Assembly: GCA_029747585.1 (NCBI GenBank)
Contig: JAPEVF010000865.1
Span: 1-18,928, forward strand
Origin: Pleurotus djamor
Taxonomy: Eukaryota > Basidiomycota > Agaricomycetes > Agaricales > Pleurotaceae
DNA length: 18,928 nucleotides
Direction: 5' to 3'
Below the pieces are notes generated by a model, which saw only the letters and a program-made list of their open reading frames with translations, had not been told where the DNA came from and made no database searches. Both the position numbers and the translations under genes were made by a program. Shown here in pieces: positions 8,774 to 16,273 of this stretch (position 1 is the first letter of the stretch; the number at the start of each line of letters is the position of its first letter).

Positions 8774-10048
8774 ATGAACGGACTCCTTCCTCAAGAGCTC
8801 ATCGAGGCAATTGTCGGCCACTTAAAAAGAACGACGGATATACGGAGCTGTGCGCTCATCTCTCACGCATGGCTTCGCCCCAGCCAGGCTCGCCTTTTCA
8901 ATTCCTTGTCTATCCCACTTGCTCGATCGATAAATCTTGAGGAACCCTCTCATGGCAACGTCAGTAAATCCATAGCCTATCGGCTAGAAAAATTCACGGA
9001 AGAATCACCCCACATACTGGACTATTTTGAATGTCTCAATCTCACCCTTGAGCACATTGTCGACAATCCCGTCCGACTCTCTTCGGGCAACCACGTCGCT
9101 GGAATGCTTCCTCTGTTCGGCAGGTTGAAGGTGCTAAAGCTTATATCCATGGGTGTTTGGCTTGAGGACGCCGTCAGCCCGCCTCTGATGCAGTCCCTCA
9201 GCTATGTCATCAAATCTCCCGTCAGGCATCTCACCATTCATACAATCGTTTTCCGACATCTGTCAGAATTCGTAGAATTGCTAAGCGACAATCCAGAGCT
9301 TGACTCCCTTACCTTGAAGTTCGTTGTGCTATGTCCCTCCATCTTGGAGACGCATGCGGACGCACTCCGGCACCCATTTAGCGTTTCTCTGAAAACATTC
9401 TCTGTGGTATACGGCAGGCTATTTCCAGCCCTAACTACTTATTTCGCACACCTCGGGAGTGTGAAAGTTACCCACCTTTCTATGGCCTGGACTATTGAAG
9501 AGGATCCGAAGGACTTAATAACAACCTTGGAGCCGTCGAGTCTCGTATCACTTGAGCTTTTTCCGGGAGAACGTGAGCCCAAATCATCTCTTACTGCCAG
9601 GTTTTATTCATTCATTCATCCCGTAGCTCCTATTCGGGATAATAATCTATATTTTACCCTATCCACGTTCACCAACCTCCGAAAGCTTTCCTTCCCTCTC
9701 CATGATCCTGAATCGTTCGACCTCCTATCCTCTCTGCCTCGGCCCCAGCACATCGCGTCGCTCATAATCAAAATATTCACCTCTTCGAATACCCTCTTTT
9801 TCGAGGCCGCCATTCTACAGCGACTTGACACTTTTCTGTCGTCGCCTCATTTCAGTGGCCTGAAAGATGTCATCGTCCCTTGCTCTGACGTCCGCATAGA
9901 TCCTAAGGCGATCACCAAGATAGCGAATGGTTTCCCCCTGCTACTCGGACGAGGCATCTTGTCCATCGCCTCCTCAATATATTCCTCTTCCAGGTCCGAC
10001 CTTCGATATCAAGCTTCAGAAATCCTATCCATGAAAACGACGACTTGA
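8774..10048 (+). CDS. F-box protein, 424 aa (F-box gene 1)
   Basis: F-box proteins recruit substrates to SCF ubiquitin ligases through Skp1. A single exon encodes 424 residues. The F-box lies at residues 2-47 (NGLLPQELIEAIVGHLKR, then CALISHAWLRPSQARLFNSL), with the usual Leu-Pro start and Trp near the end. The rest is Leu-rich with irregular repeats of the kind seen in fungal LRR-like F-box proteins (LGSVKVTHLSMAW, SLVSLELFPGE, FTNLRKLSFPL). The ATG at 8774 sits one residue before the F-box, as is normal for the family; the frame is open upstream but without an ATG. The F-box itself differs clearly from those of the two downstream F-box genes, so it belongs to another subfamily, but a frameshifted relative lies directly downstream. 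The substrate is unknown. Confidence 0.85.
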   Translation: MNGLLPQELIEAIVGHLKRTTDIRSCALISHAWLRPSQARLFNSLSIPLARSINLEEPSHGNVSKSIAYRLEKFTEESPHILDYFECLNLTLEHIVDNPVRLSSGNHVAGMLPLFGRLKVLKLISMGVWLEDAVSPPLMQSLSYVIKSPVRHLTIHTIVFRHLSEFVELLSDNPELDSLTLKFVVLCPSILETHADALRHPFSVSLKTFSVVYGRLFPALTTYFAHLGSVKVTHLSMAWTIEEDPKDLITTLEPSSLVSLELFPGEREPKSSLTARFYSFIHPVAPIRDNNLYFTLSTFTNLRKLSFPLHDPESFDLLSSLPRPQHIASLIIKIFTSSNTLFFEAAILQRLDTFLSSPHFSGLKDVIVPCSDVRIDPKAITKIANGFPLLLGRGILSIASSIYSSSRSDLRYQASEILSMKTTT

Positions 10049-10229
10049 GCGATGTCTTGGACATGCGAATGCACCTTGACCTTAGATTCGGCAGGCATTG
10101 ACATCGCTTAGTATTGCTCAGCCCGTGTCCCTTTTCCTCAGCCGTTTTCCACGATTGTCAATGCCTTGGTCCAATACTGGTAGGAGTTTCCTTCAAAGTC
10201 AAACGGTTTTTCGCGCATGGAGCTCTGGT

Positions 10230-10767
10230 TCCAACTTCGGTGATGTGCACTCATTTGTGCTTCCCTCTTCTGTCGAAGACTTAACCTTGTTCCCCGGAGA
10301 ACAGTGTCAGACTTCGTGGCAATCTTTTGTTATTTCGTAGGCTGACTAGTTTCCACAGGTCCATGAGTAAGAGAGGAGCTTACCAGTGACTTGAAGCCCT
10401 TCTCGAATCTACGAAAACTTTCCTTTCTACACCGGTCACATCCTTGGTATGTTGGAAACGCTCCTACCAGACAACCACTTTGAATCAGTGGTCTTCAAGG
10501 TGTACCCATCCTTCTTGCCTCCCCGCAACGTATTCGGCGATTTAGACCGAATCTTCATTTCACCGCTCTTCCCTCGGCCACGGAGGTGATAGTATGTGCT
10601 TTCGCTACGGAGTACCACTCAGAAATCTTTACATTGGTCAATACCACCCTGCCCTTGTGCCTTGCGCGGGGATCCCTGTTCATCGACCTGTGTCAGGCAT
10701 CGAGCCGTCGTCCTTTTTCACATCCTTGCACGAGCCTAGCCTCTATACCATGGCATAGTCGTCAATG
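10230..10767 (+). pseudogene. Frameshifted relic of an F-box gene 1 paralogue (C-terminal part)
   Basis: Several collinear pieces match the C-terminal half of the upstream F-box protein but in changing frames. LPSSVEDLTLFPGE corresponds to EPSSLVSLELFPGE, FSNLRKLSF to FTNLRKLSF, LLPDNHFESVVFKVY followed by GDLDRIFISPLF to LPRPQHIASLIIKIF and LQRLDTFLSSPHF, and VIVCAF..LCLARGSLFI to VIVPCS..LLLGRGILSI. Stops and at least two frame changes (near 10425 and 10585) interrupt it. No F-box start is found. Weak similarity may begin as far back as 10090. This is a decayed tandem duplicate; the N-terminal half has been lost or is beyond recognition. Confidence 0.75.
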
Positions 10768-11121
10768 ATCCTTGGGTTCAGTTGAACCGCAGAGGAATAG
10801 CTCAAGATACATGCTTCTCTCGTGGAGCTACGCCAACTCGTCTTTTGAGTGTGGTAGGTGGTCGACGCCCTGGATAAAGGCACTGAACTCTCGCGAAAAC
10901 TTCAAATGGTAAATGGTACCTCGGGCGTCACTATCAAGATGATTGGTCAAACAATGCTCTTTGGAGATTGGTTGGTTGGGCATGCGGAGTGATGCCGCCT
11001 GACTTTTTTGCATCTCACACCATCAAAACACTCGCAAGGCTATGTCCACCCTTGAGGCCTGGTCCCATCGAATTTTATGCTTGCTTCTGACGCTCTTGGT
11101 CGAGCCTTAGCCTGTTGGTGG

Positions 11122-11133
11122 GTCCAATCGATG
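11122..11133 (+). promoter_or_regulatory. Shared CCAAT/ATCGAT promoter motif, F-box gene 2
   Basis: GTCCAATCGATG combines a CCAAT core with the palindrome ATCGAT. The same 12 bases recur upstream of F-box gene 3 and once more at 12990. It lies 202 bp before the ATG and 85 bp after a shared AGGCTATGTC block. CCAAT is the core of the HAP/NF-Y site; its use here is inference. Confidence 0.55.
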
Positions 11134-11183
11134 AAGGCGGCTACACAGCAATGAACTAAAGGGGATGTTTGACAGGGGTCGCT

Positions 11184-11196
11184 GCACTTAAATACT
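11184..11196 (+). promoter_or_regulatory. TATA-like element, F-box gene 2
   Basis: GCACTTAAATACT is shared, with one change, with the region before F-box gene 3. It lies 128 bp upstream of the ATG and is followed by a C/T-rich leader, fitting a weak TATA element. Confidence 0.45.
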
Positions 11197-11323
11197 TCCC
11201 CATGTCCATCTGCTTCGTATCCTCACGATAGACCTGACTCTTTCGCAGCGTCAGAACAGTGACTCATCTTCTTCCCCCCTCAAAGCTCCCTCTATCTTCG
11301 GCACATCCTGAACGATCAGCATC

Positions 11324-12657
11324 ATGTCGTTCCTGAAGCTTCCTGTTCACCTCTCGCCTGAGCTCATCTACATGACGCTGAGCTACCTTGACAAGACTCA
11401 CGACTTCCAGACTCTGGCAGCTTGCACTTTAGTCAACCGCCAGTGGAAACGACCATCACAAGATCGTTTGTTCTCCAGCATTTGTATCCACATCGGTGAT
11501 AGACCTGAGGATGCGGATGAGGACAGCATGATGATTGATGGGGTCGCAGGAGGAGACCGACAGTACGAGCGCTTGGCCGAATTGATCACGATATTGGAAC
11601 AATCTCCTCATCTCATCGGCCATACGTCCTGTGTGTCGATCCTTCTCCATCCATCGACTCCCGGCCTTATGTGGGACCACTTTTTTCCGCTGGTTGCCAA
11701 GCTAGTGAGGATTTCCCAGCACGTCCACAACTTTGAGCTTGGAGGCTTCTTCGATCATCCAATGCTCCATGAGTCTGGAGTCATCGATGCCGTGAATCAG
11801 CTCCTCGAGAACACATCGCTCAAGAGGATAACCTTCACTAGATGCGACCTTACTTCCATTTACGCGTTAACATCAGCCACCAAGGATAATGTTAGGCTCC
11901 CTCCAACCTTGGGTCTAACTCAAATTTACGACGATGAAGACGAGAATCAAGCCATCGTTGATAGTAATTGGATTTGGACGTTACACAACTTCAAAGTATT
12001 GAACACAAGCTTTGCCGTCGCCTCTCGCGTACTCTTTGCGGAACCACACAGTATCAAGATATTTGAGTGTCTTATACTCGATCTTGTTGACGACACCGAA
12101 CTCGATAAGTTCTTGGATCTAATCTCGTACTCGTTGGAGCGACTGAAAGTCTCTATCAGTGAGTTTCAAGTCCAATTTCTGATGTCTATCTAGTTAAACA
12201 TCAAGCCAAATTGCGCTTAGAATTTCCTCGTACTGCTTTAAACCAAGTCCTGGCTGACATGAGCTCGTTTGACGCACTGCGTCACCTATCCATCCAATGT
12301 GCTTGGGGTTCAACTGACGGGTGCAACTATGAATCCGTCTATAACATCATCAACACTTTCAGCTCCTCAAATCGGCTGGAATCTCTCGAAATTCTGTCGG
12401 AAAGCTTCCTTGGGACCACACCACTCAGTCTTCGGATGGACACATCCGACACCGAGCCTTTGCGACACCTCGACCAACTCCTTTCGTCGGAGGATCGTTT
12501 CCCTCGCCTGAAAATGGTACAGATGTTGGAAGGGTTTCAACCGTACCAGGGAGACTTCGATGAGTATGTGGCGTCTCTACAATGGCATATGCAGAGGCTC
12601 ATCTCGAGGGGAATGTTGGAGTTTCGGCATGGGATCCAGACGACGTTGGACTTTTGA
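11324..12657 (+). CDS. F-box-like protein, 423 aa (F-box gene 2, tandem paralogue)
   Basis: Two exons (11324-12158 and 12221-12657) join in phase 1 to 423 residues. The 62-bp intron has GTGAGT..CTTAG borders. The F-box-like region is at residues 5-52 (LPVHLSPELIYMTLSYL, then LAACTLVNRQWKRPSQDRLF), the form common in mushroom-forming fungi. An acidic insert follows (DADEDSMMID). The C-terminal part has Leu-rich segments, including SFDALRHLSIQCAWG and RLESLEILSESFLGTTPLSL. It is closely related over its whole length to F-box gene 3, with identical intron position and phase, so the pair arose by tandem duplication and both remain open. A role as an SCF adaptor is inferred from the family; the substrate is unknown. 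Confidence 0.87.
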
Positions 12658-12989
12658 AGGTACATACCCCCAAACCTTCGCCAAATGTAATTACCAGAAA
12701 CATATGCACGATTACACGACTTTCTCTTCGCCCCTTCGCATGTCCAACGGGCTTCGATAAGGTCACAGCATACAGTTCAAACCTCCCTCTTTACCCCTAA
12801 AACGACAGGGTTTCGCCCACTCCCAGACAATATCCCTCCAACCATCCTCGTCCTACCCATGTGGGGCCCCATCACCGGGTACTACACCCATAGTCGCCTC
12901 TTTGCGGGATCTGACAGCGCTCGAGTCAAAGCTGTACGTAGAGTACATCACGCTCTATCCCCGCTGCCTCGGTTCGTCGTCGTCTGTAG

Positions 12990-13001
12990 GTCCAATCGAT
13001 G
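12990..13001 (+). promoter_or_regulatory. Orphan copy of the shared F-box promoter motif
   Basis: GTCCAATCGATG occurs here in the wider match GGTCCAATCGATGAA, identical over 15 bases to that before F-box gene 2. No F-box gene begins within 900 bp downstream. It may mark the promoter of a deleted or decayed copy between the two paralogues. Confidence 0.4.
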
Positions 13002-13697
13002 AACAATGACCATGAGCCCGGAGAAAGGAGATAAAAATGGCATTTACGAGATGGATGGGACGTGGTGCGGAAGTCAGATATGGACAACTTCTCTGACCCA
13101 TGAGGGGCTCGCTGATCACCGGTCACCAGTCATCCTTTTAAACGAAGACTCCCCACTCCAACGTTCTGAACGAGGTCAAAACTCCTCACGCCTCAGTCCG
13201 CTGGAAGTTCTGTAAGTATTTCCTGGAGTCCATGTATCAGCAGGTACAACAAACCATACTCAACTTGAATTGAGAACGCGGACGTTGAGACCTTATCCGC
13301 TTCAACTGTTTGCTTGCTGTGGCTCTCTACTACGTCCGAGGCTAGCCCTGGATGGATGACTCGGTGATGTCGCCGTTTCACCTACTTGCCAAGATTGGGA
13401 GTAGTCGTAGGTTTGGCCAAACTGAGTCTGCTCTTCTGACTCGTGCTCAGGAATTACTCTCCTCGTGGATAGAAGGCTGTAGGAACCGTAATGGCAAGCT
13501 TCTGGTCAAATTTTGTCGAGTCAATAGGAGGAGAAAAGGAGAACCCTGTCTGTTGCCAGGGTCTCCCGTCTCGCTGACTCATCCGTAGTCTGTCTTACTG
13601 ACACTGAACCAGCGCTATGCCAGGCTATGTCTCTCCTTGAGGCGCGGTCTCGTGAGCTATATCAGTGATGCCTTCGTTTGCCTTAGTCTGCAGAACA

Positions 13698-13709
13698 GTC
13701 CAATCGATG
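13698..13709 (+). promoter_or_regulatory. Shared CCAAT/ATCGAT promoter motif, F-box gene 3
   Basis: GTCCAATCGATG stands 225 bp before the ATG and 76 bp after AGGCTATGTC, the same order and nearly the same spacing as in front of F-box gene 2. Confidence 0.55.
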
Positions 13710-13750
13710 GAGCCAAGCTTGGCCTCCAGAGCTGTGAGTCAACGGGCTAT

Positions 13751-13763
13751 GCGCTTAAATACT
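13751..13763 (+). promoter_or_regulatory. TATA-like element, F-box gene 3
   Basis: GCGCTTAAATACT, differing from the F-box gene 2 element at one base, lies 160 bp upstream of the ATG. Confidence 0.45.
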
Positions 13764-13922
13764 GACACTCGTTACAACGCAAAATTGTTCACCGCTCCAA
13801 TAGTAAATACTTCAAAGCTTCAAGCTTCAACGTTCAACTGTCAACCATCCATCCCACCTTCGACACAACCGACCGTGTAACTTTGGATCATCTTCCGCTT
13901 CAACGACCTAACGGGATTCCTC

Positions 13923-15242
13923 ATGTCGTTTCAACGACTTCCTGTCCACTTACCACCTGAACTCATCTTTATAACGCTCTACTACCTATACAAGGACCAA
14001 GACTTCGAAACCCTCGCGGCCTGTGCCCTGGTAAACCGACAATGGAAGCGACCGTCTCAAGATCGTCTGTTTTCCAAACTTTGTATTCGCCTTGGTGAAA
14101 GCCTTGGAGTTGATAACGATGGCGACGACATGATGATCGACGGTCCCGCTAAGCTAAACGACCCGCAGTACGAGCGGTTCGCTGGACTCATCAATATCCT
14201 TGAACAATCACCTCGTCTCATTGCCCACACGTCTTCTGTTTCCATCATTCTACATCCGTCCTCGACTCCTGGTCCTATTTGGGGCCACCTTTTCCCACTG
14301 GTCGCTAGGATACTAAAGCTAGCCCAGCACGTTCGCTGCTTTGAGCTCGGAGGATTCTTTGATCATCCGACACTACACGAGTCTGGGGTCGTCGATGCTA
14401 TGCATCAGCTCCTCGAGACCACTTCACTCAAGAAGCTGACCTTCACCAGGTGCGGCCACACGGCCGTCAACACACTTACCACACTCGTTGGCAACGAGGA
14501 GCTTAGGATCCCTCCTACCTACATCCTGTCCGACATTTACGATGATGATGTCGATAATCAAGAAATTGAAAATAGATGGACCTGGACGATCGACAACTTC
14601 GAAATATTGAACACAAGCTATGCGGTCGTCTCCCGTATCCTCTGCGCGGAACCCCACAAGGTCAAGCTCTCTGAGTGCCTTACACTCGATCTAGTGGACG
14701 ACACCGAACTTGAGAAGTTTATGGATCTAATGTCCCACTCGCTGAAACGACTGAAACTTTCAATCAGTAGGTTACAAATACTAGTCTGACCAGGCTCGTC
14801 AATAATTTACCATCTCTTAGAAACTCCGCGTACATCCTTAGACCAATATCTAATTGACATGAACTCATTCGATGCTCTGCGTCACCTAACGATTCAATGT
14901 GCTTGGGACCCAAACGATGGACGGAACTATGAATCCGTTTACAACCTTATGGACACTTTCAGCGACTCAAACCGACTGAGATCTCTCGAACTCATCTCGG
15001 AAAGCTTCCTTGGAACAACTCCATTGACACTTCGGATGGACACATCTGATATGGAGCCTCTGCGACAGTTGGATCAATTGCTTTCGGAACAGGAACGCTT
15101 CCCTCGTCTCCAAACCGTGAAGATGTCGGAAGGCTGGCAGTACGGAGGAGACTTGGATGAGTATGTGACGTCTCTCCGAGGGCACATGCAGAGCCTACAT
15201 GCGAGGGGGATCCTGGAGTTTACAAGACAGATGAATCAATAG
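13923..15242 (+). CDS. F-box-like protein, 421 aa (F-box gene 3, tandem paralogue)
   Basis: Two exons (13923-14766 and 14821-15242) join in phase 1 to 421 residues; the 54-bp intron has GTAGGT..CTTAG borders. The F-box-like region is at residues 5-52 (LPVHLPPELIFITLYYL, then LAACALVNRQWKRPSQDRLF). It is collinear with F-box gene 2 throughout: the acidic DDMMIDG insert, the block FELGGFFDHP.LHESGV, the segment LDLVDDTELEKF before the intron, and SFDALRHLTIQCAWD after it. Long blocks are identical between the two while the acidic loops and C-terminal ends differ. The likely function is an SCF substrate adaptor with unknown target. The start is the first ATG and aligns with that of its paralogue. 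Confidence 0.87.
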
Positions 15243-15489
15243 GCGATGGGTCGGCTAGCTCTTGATGATGTTCCACAAGTATGAAAGCTGAGCAGATCTG
15301 TGTAATTCCAGGAAGAAGGATGTATTTTATGCTTGAATTCACTTCCCTAGTCCATCGTTTGTGTCGGGTGCGCCAGGTTCGTGAGAGTTCACCCAGTCGC
15401 TGACCGTCCCTCCTGACTGGGACAGGAGCGAGGACGACCCCTGTCTGATCGAGTGCCTGTGATCTTCCAGCTCCTTCCTTTCAACTCCA
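15243..15489. other. Intergenic, no gene seen
   Basis: About 250 bp lie between F-box gene 3 and the P450 relic. It contains GC-rich sequence with a short imperfect dyad (CCCAGTC at 15392, GACTGGG at 15415). No coding content was recognised. Confidence 0.4.
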
Positions 15490-15950
15490 ACTCTTGTCAT
15501 TGAGGTGCTCGGATAGTGTGCTTCGCGGGCTTACGGGTGATCGATTGATCTCTTATGCTACGGTCATTGAATCACCGTTAGGGATAACGCTATGCTTCGT
15601 TCTTAAGTACTCGTCCTTATACAGGATGTTTATCGACCGCTATGTTGCCAATAGCACCATTTCTATCCAAGGAGCGTCCATATTATTGGGTTTTGATACC
15701 CTCACCATTCAAGATGATAAGCTGGATACAAGCTCCGGCAGACTACAAGCTAACTCTACCCCCGATGCTAACGTTACTGATGCTGGAGGCTTTGAATTTG
15801 AAGCGTGCTTACATAGCCCCCACCCCCCACTTTCTGAACTACCGAGTTCCAGCGCCCAAGCAGACTTCTCGACCTAGAAACCCGAAGTCGTTTACTACCT
15901 TGTCGGCCGCGGAATGACGTTCGTGAAAATTTTGGAAGGATCTACTCACA
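15490..15950 (+). pseudogene. Decayed cytochrome P450 C-terminal relic (copy C)
   Basis: The sequence is collinear with the last part of P450 B. A segment corresponding to the heme loop reads LISYATVIE where B has VTYGFGHR. An intron-like stretch ending TACAG follows, then MFIDRYVANSTISIQGASIL where B has MCVGRHVANSTLFIQIASVL. The heme-ligating cysteine is replaced by phenylalanine and the following glycine by aspartate. After that come PDANVTDAGG (B: VDANGSEARG) and, past another intron-like segment ending CTAG, traces of the last exon with TTCGTGAAAATT. No N-terminal exons are present upstream. It is a dead tandem duplicate in the same orientation as B, about 320 bp before it. Edges are approximate. 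Confidence 0.75.
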
Positions 15951-16273
15951 GGAAGTTGATAGGGCATGTGCATGATTCTTTATTGTATCAATCATTGCTT
16001 CGATTAACGCACTACCGATGACATGAATCATGTCTTTCTTATATTTTCTGAACGTACCCCTGAACAAGACAGGGCATCCATTTTCTTCGTCTCATCGGCA
16101 AGTCCCACGCTTTCGCCTTTTGTCTGCATCCTGGGAGCACCACCGTGGGTAACGGGATCACCATCGCCAGACATGTCAAACTCGATGCTGATGCCGATGA
16201 CGAAGCCATAACGCGTTGAAATAAAGCTCAAATACATTGAACCTACTCTGCTTCTTCCTGCATACCATTGACC
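15951..16273. promoter_or_regulatory. Upstream region of P450 B
   Basis: These 323 bp lie between the P450 relic and the P450 B start. A perfect 15-bp palindrome, GACATGAATCATGTC, is at 16020-16034, and an A/T-rich AAATAAA word lies near 16220, about 50 bp before the ATG. Open frames of about 65 codons on both strands have no recognisable content. Confidence 0.4.

Larger units (their letters stand above)
10768..11323. other. Intergenic, promoter of F-box gene 2
   Basis: About 550 bp follow the F-box relic. The distal part shows no recognisable coding content; two ATTGG words (inverted CCAAT) occur near 10940 and 10968. The proximal part holds blocks shared with the upstream region of F-box gene 3: AGGCTATGTC (11037), CTTGAGGC (11051), GTCCAATCGATG (11122) and CACTTAAATACT (11185). 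Confidence 0.55.
12658..13922. other. Intergenic between the tandem F-box genes, with promoter relic
   Basis: This 1265-bp gap has no convincing gene. A 103-codon frame without an early ATG runs from 12691 to 13002 and ends inside a promoter-type motif, so it is probably chance. At 12989 stands an orphan copy of the motif found before both paralogues. The proximal 300 bp before 13923 hold the promoter blocks of F-box gene 3: AGGCTATGTC (13622), CTTGAGGC (13636), GTCCAATCGATG (13698) and GCGCTTAAATACT (13751). Confidence 0.5.

Noticed and set aside
12691..13002. 103-codon open frame with the protein-like stretch LPDNIPPTILVLPMWGPITG
   Set aside because: There is no ATG in the first half, no plausible upstream exon, and it ends inside the repeated promoter motif, so it is probably a chance frame.
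15392..15421. Dyad CCCAGTC..GACTGGG after F-box gene 3
   Set aside because: Seven-base arms with a 16-nt loop in GC-rich DNA are expected by chance, and there is no T run or other sign of a functional terminator.
16028..16237. 69-codon minus ORF upstream of P450 B
   Set aside because: No similarity to known families was recognised, and it lies in a likely promoter region.
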